Of a stretch of DNA of 64,000 nt, positions 30,760 to 39,994 are shown in pieces. Below the pieces are notes generated by a model, which searched no databases, was not told where the DNA came from, and was given only the letters and a program-made list of their open reading frames with translations. Made by a program: the position numbers and the translations under genes. Numbering within the stretch: the stretch's first letter is position 1; each line of letters starts with the position of its first letter. The DNA comes from Lachancea kluyveri NRRL Y-12651. Taxonomy: Eukaryota > Ascomycota > Saccharomycetes > Saccharomycetales > Saccharomycetaceae. The DNA is taken from positions 310,001 to 374,000 of the forward strand of contig CM000692.1 in the NCBI GenBank assembly GCA_000149225.2, read 5' to 3'.

Positions 30760-31216
30760 AGTACTGGTTGCCGTTGCTTTACTTCGTTTTTTTTAAGGGA
30801 AGCTAGTGCAAAGTCGCACGACAATACAAATTATTGGGAAATAGTTGTCCTTTATGTATGTCTATATATATATATATGCGTGTATGTGTATGTGTGTCTG
30901 CATGAGCGTGAGCACTCATACAGCAGCCCGTAAGTGGATCATAATATTCTAGCGATAATCGTCATGTTTGTTTATTAAGTTGTGGCTTCTTAGTGTATCT
31001 GTTGGCTGATTAGCGGAGTTTCAAGTATGGGACGCCTCAGAACAGCCAGTAGTCTTAATAATAAACCCATTCATCCCACCCAATAAAGTCTAGGTTTTTC
31101 GAAGCTGTGGTGGCGCGTCGCTCCCAGTCTGCGTCCTGATTTTACGAAGAACGCCACAGTGAGGTGTACCAACATAGTTGATAAGTAGGCTTTAAAATCT
31201 AGTACTTCCGTAATTC
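30760..31216. other. MET28 upstream region
   Basis: 457 bp between MET28 and tRNA-Thr. It contains a TA/TG microsatellite (~30862-30900) and two Met31/32-like cores: CTGTGG at 31105-31110 and GCCACAGT (reverse complement ACTGTGGC) at 31153-31160, about 350-400 bp before the MET28 start. No CACGTG was seen. Regulation by Met31/32 is an inference. Confidence 0.45.
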
Positions 31217-31289
31217 GCTTCTATGGCCAAGTTGGTAAGGCGCCACACTAGTAATGTGGAGATCATCAGTTCAACTCTGATTGGAAGCA
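31217..31289 (+). tRNA. tRNA-Thr (AGU)
   Basis: 73 nt including the discriminator A. Acceptor stem GCTTCTA pairs with TGGAAGC, A box TGGCCAAGTTGG, anticodon stem CCACA/TGTGG with loop CTAGTAA, and T arm ATCAG-TTCAACT-CTGAT. A run of six T (31290-31295) terminates it. Against S. cerevisiae tT(AGU), the T stem shows G-to-A and C-to-T changes that keep pairing (CAG/CTG instead of CGG/CCG). No intron. Confidence 0.96.
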
Positions 31290-31746
31290 TTTTTTAGAAT
31301 ATCGTTTTTGGTCCTCAACGATTGAAAGATTGTGAATCTCTAACCAGTACTTCATCAAAAGAAAGATTTACACTCGGAGAGCCTGTGTCAGATATTGGTC
31401 AGCATGTTCTTTGACACAAATCATTTAATTTTTCGAAAGAAAGAAAAAAAAACCAGAAAAGCACGCAAGTATTTGGCCAATTATTATTGATGCTAACACT
31501 GGTCAAATTCTGTAAACAGGTATAAATCACTCCGTCTCGTCAGGTACTACTCTATTCTTTGAAGGCATTGACAAGGGTTTGCACAAGGCAAGAGAATAGC
31601 TTTAACGTTAACCAAAGAGTACAGAGATATCCGTTTGCAATTGCCAAGAGTCTCGTAGCACTTGTATGATACGTATCCTGTCCATATCGTACATAATGGT
31701 AGTGAACCGTTCTCCTAGCTTGTTTCAGACGCGAAGGAGTTTATTT

Positions 31747-31941
31747 TCAATACCAAGCTACAGTTTTGCCTTGTGGTTGTTTCTCAGCTCTAGGTTTAGA
31801 GTATTCACGGGAGAAGCTCTTCTCTTTTTCGAATAAATTATAGGATATGGTTTTTAGTATTCTTGAAGAAGTTTTATTGCTTGATGCGGACACTGTTCCT
31901 GCTATTTGTTTAAACGCTTGCTTCTTTAATCTGAACAACAT
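31747..31941 (-). CDS. Possible small mitochondrial protein (unrecognised)
   Basis: 64 residues from the internal ATG at 31941 (an earlier in-frame ATG at 32022 gives 91). The first ~35 residues (MLFRLKKQAFKQIAGTVSAS...) contain many Lys, Arg and Ser and no acid, which looks like a mitochondrial presequence; the end is QGKTVAWY. I do not recognise a family. Evidence is composition only, in a region otherwise without genes, so this is a candidate. Confidence 0.3.
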   Translation of the reverse strand: MLFRLKKQAFKQIAGTVSASSNKTSSRILKTISYNLFEKEKSFSREYSKPRAEKQPQGKTVAWY

Positions 31942-32342
31942 AGACAAACAGGTGTATTGTTCTATAGATGGGAATTTTTCTGGCCAAAAAAAGTTTGAAT
32001 GTTGTATTGACATTTTTAACATTTAGAACATTTTGCTGAAAATTTATCATCATTTCTCTCGAGAAAGAACCATAGATCATACAAACAGTAAACCATTTGT
32101 GATATAAAAAATTAAAAAAAAACAAAAAAAAAAAAAAAATAGTAGATTGTGTGGTCACTCGTCGGTGAAGACTATAGTACCAGTCTTGTTAGCAGTGATA
32201 CTGTTGGGATATTTAAAGAAAAAGATCCAAACCAGTCACAGACAAAAAAGCCTCAAATTTGTATGCTATAGTTAGAGCATTCGAATTCTAGTGGAAAGCT
32301 TTTTATGGAGCAGGGGGTGGGTTAAGAACTTACAAACTTAAA

Positions 32343-32492
32343 ATGGATGCAAAACTAGACTCAGGTTCTAAACCAGAATATTTTAGGCCTAAGTACAAAA
32401 ACCCGGGTATCTTACAAACACACCACGATAAACCGTCACAAATCGGTAGATTTGTCCCAGATTTCACCGGTGCTAGGATTTGGAATAAGTAA
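32343..32492 (+). CDS. Possible 49-residue protein (unrecognised)
   Basis: ATG with an A at -3, 49 codons, then TAA. The product begins MDAKLDSGSKPEYFRPKYKN and ends FVPDFTGARIWNK. It is hydrophilic and basic, with protein-like composition rather than the low-complexity look of random AT-rich frames. It lies downstream of the ABC transporter stop in the opposite orientation. No family recognised; candidate only. Confidence 0.3.
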   Translation: MDAKLDSGSKPEYFRPKYKNPGILQTHHDKPSQIGRFVPDFTGARIWNK

Positions 32493-32710
32493 TCTGAATT
32501 TATGGAGCATAGTCGGTATACTACTGCACTCGAGTGTTCCACCAATTTGGTAAATAGTAGAAGTAAACTGGTAGCGTCTCCTCATGATATAATTAACAAG
32601 ATAAATAAAATTTCCAGACTTTCCAACACGAAATTTTTGGTCTGATCGAGAAAACTGGTTATCGACAAGGATCGATAAAAACATTACCTAAAGACAACAA
32701 AAAACCTCGG

Positions 32711-35700
32711 CTAACCGTGCTTTTGGCCAAATCTCTTTTTCTTCAAGAGTACCATTGAGAATTTTTCAAATAAGACACTCCAGAGTTTTTTCACGGATGT
32801 AATATAAAATCCACTAAACATGGCGAACAGATTGAACGCAACAAAGGCACAGCAAATCCCAAAATTTCTCCATCTGTTATGATAGCCCATGTTTTGAATG
32901 GATAAAAACTCGTCTCCACTAGTATAAGAGCAGTAGGCACAAACAAAGGGTGCATTTGGATTGAGTAGATAACCTCCGTGCTCGTCGATGAAGTCCTTCA
33001 TGAATTGGCCACATGTTTGTCCTGCCAGAGGCTGAGAAGGAGCGAACTCACTGGTATCACAAATAACCTTTCTTTCGTGCAGCAACAAGCTTACAAAGGT
33101 ATCCACAAAGTAAGTGTATGGTGAAACTCTGTACATAAACTTCCAGAAATTGGGAAATAGTGCGTATGGCTGCATGACACCACAAAAGGATACAGTAAAG
33201 CTGAACAGAAACGCTACAAAAACTGCAGATGTCTGTAAATCAGTACACATGTACATCAGCCACAACCCAAAAGTCAGATAATAGATCGCAAATAGCATAT
33301 AGTTGAGATAGAATACACCTGCAATGTGAGGGGAGTTGTCAACGCCCAGACAAAAGTAGAAGCAAAGGTATAAAAATGTGGATCCAATCAACACAAGCGG
33401 GATCTCCACTAACAGCTGTGATAATAATAACACCGACCAGTGGTACGTATTTGATTTGGATTCCCTTGTGATAAAAACCTCTTTCGGTTCAAAGGCCTTG
33501 GCTTGCAACTGGTTGATCAAGGGATCAGAAATACACAGTGCCATAAACACCGTAAAAATTAGATTCTGTAGCCCAATGATGTTATGCTTCGTTTTCCAAA
33601 ATGTGAATCCAATGAAAAGTCCAGCAACCACGTTTAGCAAAATTTTCGATGTCATGTACGACCTATCCCTAGTAATACTCAGGTACTGTCTCTTTGTCAC
33701 GATAAATAGCTGAGTCAAGTAAGAAGGTGTTTCGTGAAGAAGTTCAATGTAATTCGTCCCATCGGCTAATGCCTCATCTTCTAGTTGCGAGATTATATCT
33801 GTAATGTCTTTCTTCTCTTTGGAAGAATTCCAGATGCTGAGCCAACCGATATTAGAATCGGAATTCGCTCCTGCACCGATGGCATCTAGAACTAATTCTG
33901 CTGGATTTTCGGTCTCTTTGTCATAAGAAATGGAATAGTGACGTTTGACATAATCATAAATTTGGTCCCTCGGACCAAAATAGATGCACTCACCACCTTT
34001 TCTTAGCAGCAAAACATTGTCAAAGTAACTAAAAATGTTTTTACTAGGCTGGTGAATAGTGCAGAAGACAGCTTGGCCCTGTGCTGTCAGCTTTTTTAAA
34101 AACTTTATGATGGTAACGGCAGCTTCTGAGTCAAGACCAGAAGTAGGCTCATCCAGAAATAGTAGTAGAGAAGGTTTGGTAACCAACTCTACACCTATTG
34201 ATAACAGCTTCTTTTCCGCCGGATTTAAGTCTTTGAATAGTTTTTCCCTTGGAAGTTTCAGCATATCGAGAACTTTCTCAGCGTATAACAAATCACCGTC
34301 GCCTCTTAAGCGGCAAGAAATTTCTAGGGACTCCCAAACTGTTAAGAGGTTGATGTGGACGTCTTGCTGTTGTACGTAACCAACACTTCTTTTAAATGCA
34401 TTCTTGTCCTTGACAGCACAGCCATTCACTAATAATTCACCGTTTACGACGCCTTTTTCAATTCTTTGGGAGATAACATTCAAAAGAGTGGTTTTGCCAG
34501 CACCTGATTCACCCATCAATGCGGTTAAACCGGAACTGATATAGCCGGATACGTCTTTAAGTAAATGCTTTCCATTTACAGTGTAATTAACATTTTTCCA
34601 AGAAACAACGTTTGTGTCACAAGATTTGAGTACAGCCTGTTCAGTGCATAAAGAGTTGTCAGTCTCTGTATTCTTTTCGGCTTTATCCATAACGGATTCA
34701 AATCGGAAAAATTCCACGTCTGTCAAAGGAACATCATCATGGGCTTTTGAAGAGCGTTTTGGGTAATTTTTTTTCTTGAAAAGTTTAAAGGTCTTACCAT
34801 CATATCTTGGCGTGATGTATTGGGATGCTAGTAAGGAGAATACTGTGAAAAAGACCGAAAACCCAATTAAAATTCCAAAGTTTCTCCAGACGTGCTGGTA
34901 ACTGTACCCCAATGCGTCATTTAAATATTCTCTACCTTTAACTGAACTGTGGCCCAGTTTAGCACCCTGCCAACCACATACTTTATGGCTAAAAGAAACG
35001 TTATCGTAAGTCGGGCCTCGAGGAATTATTGAATCGGTACAATCTAAATCCATGTTGAACAGCTCATTGGATAGCATGGACTCCATAGCATACATGACAG
35101 GGTTGATGTACGCTATCCATTTAAACCAAGGACGCATAGATTTCAGGTAGATGACATAAGAAGCGTACATCGATATGGCCAGCAGAAGAACGCCTCCAGC
35201 AGCGTTGGCAACTGCCACCGTCGGTGACAGATAAGCAATCGTTTGGAAAAGCACGGACATGACAAAATTCGCCGTGACCAAAAACAGAAGGAACACAAAG
35301 AACCTAGCTGCACTGTACTGAAAGTGAGCAAGAAAGTACAGAATGATTGTAAATACCAATACAAGGATGAATTTGTAAGGAAACTCATAAATTGTCGAGG
35401 CCAAATTTTCAATCCAAGGCTGGTAAAAATACATCTGTCTCTGTTTGCTAATAACGGGCCTTCTGACAAAACTAATAGGCACATCTGCTAAGCAATTAAA
35501 TGTAAAGAACAGAAGGGCAAAGAATGTCAAAGAACCTCTGGAAAAAGAGCCAATCGTTGTTTTTGGAACGCTGTAGAACAGAGAGCCTATAACCAATGAC
35601 TGAATTATGATCGATATTAGCTGTGCAGTCAAGTACGTTCTATCGCCCAAAGCTCTTTGAAAGGCTCTGATGACGCAACTCTTTAGCTGCTTGTAAGTGG

Positions 35701-36727
35701 ATACTCCATATAACGGAGAGAGGTCTTGTGGGTCTATCTTGCTGATAGGATTTGTGACATGGTTGTTATTTTGATTCACAGATAACTGCGCCCTTACACC
35801 AGCATAATATTTCGATTTTATCCAGTGGGTGTAAATATCTTCTTCTGATGAAACTTTGGGGCTTTTCAGATTCTTATTTATAATGGCGGTTAAAAACTCG
35901 ATGTCGCACAGATGTGGATCCTTCCTGAACCCTAGGTCCTTGAAGAACTGTATGCAGTCTGAGACTGTACCATAAAATACCTGGTAGTTTTCTAGAATAA
36001 TTAGGATTTTATCAAATTGCTCGACTAGTTTGTCGCTAGCTTGTGAAATTTTGACTATGTTTATGGTTCGGGTTAATTTGGCCATTGAACGGAGGCACTG
36101 GATAAATTCTAACGCAGTGGATGAGTCCAAGCCTTTGGTGGAATTATCCCACAAGTATAGCGAGCCGTTCGCAATGAAACTCTCTATAATAGACAGTCTT
36201 TTTCTTTCACCACCTGAAATGCCTCTCACATGGTCGTCGCCCACAATAGTGTGACGCGCACGCTCTAGCCCAAAGGTTTTTAGCAAAACATCGCGGATCG
36301 AATGGTTGACGAATGGTTTGTAATTGAATTTACAACTAATTGCGAAATCTACTGTTTGCTCAACGGTTAAATGAGGTATATGAACATCCTTTTCGTTGTT
36401 ATAGATAACTTGGTGAGGGCAATGCTTGGCAAAATCCTCGTAATCGTAATCCTTGAAAAGTACAGAACCTTGAGAGACTTTGAACAACGAAGAGCGGGAC
36501 AGTGGCTCTAAGATCGAAGAATCCTTGTAGTTCATGGTAAGCACCAGTTCTCCGCCTTTTATATGGGCAGTCAGATCCTTAATGCAGCCACCATTTTGGA
36601 ACTTCTCTAAATCTTGGTCGACTCTCTTTGAAGTGACTGTAGCATTAAGAAAGGACAAGGAGCTTTCTTTTATGGGAGTAAAGTAATCAGCCAACTGATC
36701 AAGAAGCACTGGAACTGGTTTAGCCAT
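32711..36727 (-). CDS. ABCG sterol-uptake-type transporter, Aus1/Pdr11 relative
   Basis: 1338 residues (Aus1 1394, Pdr11 1411). Full-size PDR/ABCG layout: NBD-TMD-NBD-TMD. NBD1 lacks a Walker A lysine (TMNYKDSSILEPL at that place) but keeps the signature VRGISGGERKRLSI and the altered Walker B LWDNSTKGLDS. NBD2 has canonical GESGAGKTT and LLLFLDEPTSGLDS with a degenerate signature (LNPAEKKLL). This asymmetry and blocks such as CPHQVIYNNEKDVH, GDRTYLTAQLISI and YASYVIYLKSMRPWF are those of Aus1/Pdr11, which import sterols when oxygen is lacking. One gene stands for both S. cerevisiae duplicates. Upc2-type sites lie upstream. Confidence 0.9.
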   Translation of the reverse strand: MAKPVPVLLDQLADYFTPIKESSLSFLNATVTSKRVDQDLEKFQNGGCIKDLTAHIKGGELVLTMNYKDSSILEPLSRSSLFKVSQGSVLFKDYDYEDFAKHCPHQVIYNNEKDVHIPHLTVEQTVDFAISCKFNYKPFVNHSIRDVLLKTFGLERARHTIVGDDHVRGISGGERKRLSIIESFIANGSLYLWDNSTKGLDSSTALEFIQCLRSMAKLTRTINIVKISQASDKLVEQFDKILIILENYQVFYGTVSDCIQFFKDLGFRKDPHLCDIEFLTAIINKNLKSPKVSSEEDIYTHWIKSKYYAGVRAQLSVNQNNNHVTNPISKIDPQDLSPLYGVSTYKQLKSCVIRAFQRALGDRTYLTAQLISIIIQSLVIGSLFYSVPKTTIGSFSRGSLTFFALLFFTFNCLADVPISFVRRPVISKQRQMYFYQPWIENLASTIYEFPYKFILVLVFTIILYFLAHFQYSAARFFVFLLFLVTANFVMSVLFQTIAYLSPTVAVANAAGGVLLLAISMYASYVIYLKSMRPWFKWIAYINPVMYAMESMLSNELFNMDLDCTDSIIPRGPTYDNVSFSHKVCGWQGAKLGHSSVKGREYLNDALGYSYQHVWRNFGILIGFSVFFTVFSLLASQYITPRYDGKTFKLFKKKNYPKRSSKAHDDVPLTDVEFFRFESVMDKAEKNTETDNSLCTEQAVLKSCDTNVVSWKNVNYTVNGKHLLKDVSGYISSGLTALMGESGAGKTTLLNVISQRIEKGVVNGELLVNGCAVKDKNAFKRSVGYVQQQDVHINLLTVWESLEISCRLRGDGDLLYAEKVLDMLKLPREKLFKDLNPAEKKLLSIGVELVTKPSLLLFLDEPTSGLDSEAAVTIIKFLKKLTAQGQAVFCTIHQPSKNIFSYFDNVLLLRKGGECIYFGPRDQIYDYVKRHYSISYDKETENPAELVLDAIGAGANSDSNIGWLSIWNSSKEKKDITDIISQLEDEALADGTNYIELLHETPSYLTQLFIVTKRQYLSITRDRSYMTSKILLNVVAGLFIGFTFWKTKHNIIGLQNLIFTVFMALCISDPLINQLQAKAFEPKEVFITRESKSNTYHWSVLLLSQLLVEIPLVLIGSTFLYLCFYFCLGVDNSPHIAGVFYLNYMLFAIYYLTFGLWLMYMCTDLQTSAVFVAFLFSFTVSFCGVMQPYALFPNFWKFMYRVSPYTYFVDTFVSLLLHERKVICDTSEFAPSQPLAGQTCGQFMKDFIDEHGGYLLNPNAPFVCAYCSYTSGDEFLSIQNMGYHNRWRNFGICCAFVAFNLFAMFSGFYITSVKKLWSVLFEKFSMVLLKKKRFGQKHG

Positions 36728-37638
36728 ACGTCTAACTCTGCTATAGTTTTGGTACGGAAAGAAAGATACTAGACCTAATGGAATATGGAAACCTAGTTTT
36801 TTCTATTTCTTTTTTTATGTGGGGAGGGTGGAGAAGGAGGCATCTCAAAACATTTTCTGATTCAACTTCATAATAACCTATACCCACTCGGGCCTTTGAG
36901 TACTTGTTAAACTCTACGAGTAAGAATGACAGTTGGGTGCAGCCACAGATACTCTGCGTACATCTGAGCCAAGTATAACGCAAGAACGAGAGAATAGGCA
37001 TCGTGCGTCGTTTAGGGAAGACAACAGATCGCCATCATGCATGCAGGATTTTTCGAAACGAGGGAGGTTAACGTTCATGGGATTATTGATCGTATAGATT
37101 TCTGAAGAAAAGCCCAGCTTTAAAAGTTAGAACTTGATTCTTGTGTAAAGTCAAACAAGCTGCTAAGAGTATGGCTTGTGATTTTTGCACTCATCGTCCC
37201 TTGGGTGGTAAGATCAAACTCTAGAATAGTCCTGTTTTAAAGCCAGCAACCCTGGAATAGGCATCCAAATTCCTCTACCTCTTGTATTTCGCAGCTCATA
37301 TTGAGTGTCGTTATCATTTCCAATATTCGGAGTGCTATTGTTCTTGGACGGCCAAGTGGTAATATTTATTCTTATCAAAATTGTACACGTTGTCTGAACA
37401 ACTTTTGTTAGCATGTGATATTAGAATGTTCGTAGGCACCATCTGTTTCTCCTTTTTCTTGTTTACGGGGCTGCTGCATGATTTCCACCAAACTCCGTGC
37501 AAATCCACCTGTCTTGTACTGATGTCAATTACAGTGAAAAAAAACATAAACGAACTGAATATAGCTAGGAAAAAGTATACGAATATATACAACAAATGGT
37601 CATAACTTAGTAAAAGTAATATACGAGCCGCTGCATGT
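36728..37638. other. ABC transporter promoter region / PDC 3' region
   Basis: 911 bp, much longer than typical here. It holds Upc2/Ecm22-type sites TCGTTTAG (37008-37015), TCGTATA (37090-37096) and TATACGA (37576-37582), and a Rox1-like ATTGTTCTT (37337-37345). Frames of 66-106 codons on the minus strand have no recognisable family. Confidence 0.6.
37008..37096 (+). promoter_or_regulatory. Upc2/Ecm22-type sites upstream of the sterol transporter gene
   Basis: TCGTTTAG at 37008-37015 matches the anaerobic AR1 core TCGTTYAG, and TCGTATA at 37090-37096 matches the sterol response element. They lie ~280 and ~365 bp before the transporter start. A third site, TATACGA, is at 37576-37582. Confidence 0.6.
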
Positions 37639-39333
37639 TTAGCCCTGCTTAGCATTTGTAGCGGCAGTCAATTGGGCTTGCTTAACCAACGTCGAAGGAG
37701 CATCCATAACGGGTAACATTACTTCAATCAACCTAATCTTGGAATTCCTACTGAAAGCCTGATCCTCAGTCAACTTGAGAAATTCGCCTGTAGTGGAAAT
37801 TCTAATCGAATCGTAATCCTTGGCACCAAAAGTTGGTAGCAGGTTCAAATGTAACCACGGTTGAACGTCGTTATACTGAGCAGTCTCACCATGAATTAAC
37901 CTTTCGATTGTATAACCATCGTTGTTCAACACAAACAAATATGGCTTGAGACCCCATCTGACCATTGTGGAAATCTCTTGGACGGTTAGTTGTAAAGAAC
38001 CATCCCCAACGAACAAGATGACCCTTCTATTCTTGTCCAACTCTTCTGCGGCAAAAGCAGCACCTAAACAAGAGCCGACAGAATAGCCAATAGACCCCCA
38101 CAAGACTTGAGAAATACCGTAGGTGCTGTTAGGGAAACGGGACTGGTTGATACCGAACGCAGAAGTGCCGGTCTCTGTAATGACAACATCGCCTTCTTCC
38201 AACCAGTCGCTAATGTGGTTCCAAATCCATTCCTGTTTCAAAGGAGTAGAAGATTCGACTCCTGGGTTAGATCTTGTACCCTTGGGAACTGGAACTGGTT
38301 TATAACCGCTTGCTGCATCGGACACCTTGGATAACAGTTTTTGCAACACGAGTTTCATCTGCACACCGGGGAAAGTGGCATTTCTGACTTTGGTGTAGTC
38401 AGAGTGGAATTCCACAATATTCTTGGTCTTGTAGGAGTAAGAAAAAGAACCGGTGTTGAAATCAGATAGCAGGGCGCCGACGGATAAGACCAAGTCCGCA
38501 GACTCAACGGCTTCCTTTACTTCAGGATCAGACAAAGTGCCCACGTAAACACCGCCAAACCTTGGATGATCCTCGTCGATGGAGCCCTTGCCCATTGGTG
38601 TCACAAAAGCGGGGAACTGGGTCAAATCGATCAACTTCTTGGTTTCCCGTTTGACGTCGTGTCTAGTACAACATGCGTCTGCTAGAATGACAGGGTTCTT
38701 TGCCTTGGAGACCATTGCCAAGACCGTTTCAACAACTTCATCTTCGGCATCGGCATCATTGGGGGTCATGGACAAATCGATCGGAGTGTCCAACAAAGAT
38801 GCGGAAACCTTCAAATCAACCAAGTTAGCTGGGAGACCCAAATACACGGGTCTCTGCTTAGAGTAAGTGACCTTAATACACCTGTCAATTTCCTTTGGAG
38901 CATCTTTGATATCAGTGATCACTGCAGTAGTTTCGGAGATTTCGGAGGACATTCTATGAAACACGGTAAAGTCACCGTTGCCTAACGTGTGATGCAATAG
39001 CAACTGTTGGGCTTGGGACGAGACTGATGGAACGCCGACAACGTGCAAGACCCCGACGTGTTCTGCATACGAACCCGCAATACCGTTCAGCGCAGACAAC
39101 TCACCGACACCAAAGGTAGTAACAATACAAGACATACCTTTGACTCTAGCGTAACCATCTGCTGCATAAGCCGCATTCAACTCATTTGCATTACCCGCCC
39201 ACCTCAAACCCGGAACCTCGTAAATCTTGTCCAACAAAGACAAATTAAAGTCACCCGGTAATCCGAAGATCGTCTGAACCTGCACCTGCTTTAACCTTTC
39301 AAACAAGTAACGACCTAATGTAATTTCCGACAT
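37639..39333 (-). CDS. Pyruvate decarboxylase
   Basis: 564 residues (Pdc1 is 563). It decarboxylates pyruvate to acetaldehyde, the committed step of ethanol fermentation. Active-site residues are intact: D28 (LPGDFN), E51 (GNANELNAAYAADGY), the His pair in LLLHHTLGNGDF, the regulatory Cys in ADACCTRHDVK, the thiamin-diphosphate motif GDGSLQLTVQEIS ... NNDGYTIE with the catalytic Glu. It ends ATNAKQG, as in Pdc1/5/6. No S. cerevisiae PDC gene lies next to TIR1, so orthology to PDC1, PDC5 or PDC6 cannot be assigned, and it may be an extra copy. It is divergent from the TIR gene across 661 bp. Confidence 0.95.
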   Translation of the reverse strand: MSEITLGRYLFERLKQVQVQTIFGLPGDFNLSLLDKIYEVPGLRWAGNANELNAAYAADGYARVKGMSCIVTTFGVGELSALNGIAGSYAEHVGVLHVVGVPSVSSQAQQLLLHHTLGNGDFTVFHRMSSEISETTAVITDIKDAPKEIDRCIKVTYSKQRPVYLGLPANLVDLKVSASLLDTPIDLSMTPNDADAEDEVVETVLAMVSKAKNPVILADACCTRHDVKRETKKLIDLTQFPAFVTPMGKGSIDEDHPRFGGVYVGTLSDPEVKEAVESADLVLSVGALLSDFNTGSFSYSYKTKNIVEFHSDYTKVRNATFPGVQMKLVLQKLLSKVSDAASGYKPVPVPKGTRSNPGVESSTPLKQEWIWNHISDWLEEGDVVITETGTSAFGINQSRFPNSTYGISQVLWGSIGYSVGSCLGAAFAAEELDKNRRVILFVGDGSLQLTVQEISTMVRWGLKPYLFVLNNDGYTIERLIHGETAQYNDVQPWLHLNLLPTFGAKDYDSIRISTTGEFLKLTEDQAFSRNSKIRLIEVMLPVMDAPSTLVKQAQLTAATNAKQG

Positions 39334-39994
39334 TATTTACCCTTTTTGCCCTATTTTCTTGCGCTAATGTTCTGCTTTCCTCTCGAACTATTTCCTCAAG
39401 TATCCTGTGATAAGAGAACAATGCTTGACTTTGGTGAACGATATATTCCAGACATAATACCCCCAGTTTTATATGTTTTTGCATTATTTTTTTGCTATTC
39501 TGCTGTTATACTATTTTACGTAGTTCTCTAGGGTTACCTAGGCAATTGGCCGTAGAAACTCACATCCCCTTGACAACCCTACAGTTGCTCGTAGCAGCAC
39601 ATATACTAGCCGTTTTAGTAGGAGTGCATCACCAGACCGTAAATCACCAAAGAGGAAGCTACAGCTTCTTGTTTCTATAGTGACATATTCGGAAAGTCGC
39701 TAAGGACGAATAATACATCCTGCATGCAGCTACAGGGAAAATGAACCATACGGCTGGTAAACGAGCATGGAAAGCACGTAGGAATTGTATTGCCAAATTA
39801 GGCACCAAGTTCAACCCAAGAACTGTCACTATCGAGAGTGTACTCGAAATCGTATAAATACTAGTGTGAAGGAGCATGTTTCGGTACTGTACTGTCTTGA
39901 ATTGTCCTGTTTGTTTCAAGGAGCCAAGAGAAAGGTATATTTTCATATATATATATCTTAATCAGAACAAAGAAAAAAAATAAAAAACAGAAAA
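39334..39994. promoter_or_regulatory. Divergent PDC/TIR promoter with Rox1- and Upc2-type sites
   Basis: 661 bp between divergent starts. GAGAACAAT at 39414-39422 is the reverse of ATTGTTCTC, the full Rox1 core, 81 bp before the PDC start. TCGTATA at 39850-39856 is a sterol/anaerobic response element that runs into TATAAATA (39853-39860), 135-145 bp before the TIR start. GTAAACGA (39757-39764) is one mismatch from a reversed TCGTTTAG. An AT-rich ATATAAAA, read on the minus strand, lies at 39467-39474. Confidence 0.6.

Larger units (their letters stand above)
31290..32710. other. Gene-poor 1.4 kb between tRNA-Thr and the ABC transporter
   Basis: Apart from the tRNA terminator, the region holds two possible small frames (31747-31941 minus and 32343-32492 plus, listed separately) and an A-rich tract (32110-32140). 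No LTR ends (TGTTG...CAACA) were recognised. Other frames (32330-32684 minus) look random. Confidence 0.5.

Noticed and set aside
32330-32684. Two minus-strand frames of 71 and 82 codons
   Set aside because: Cys/Ser/Leu-rich without pattern, overlapping each other and the opposite-strand candidate; no support.
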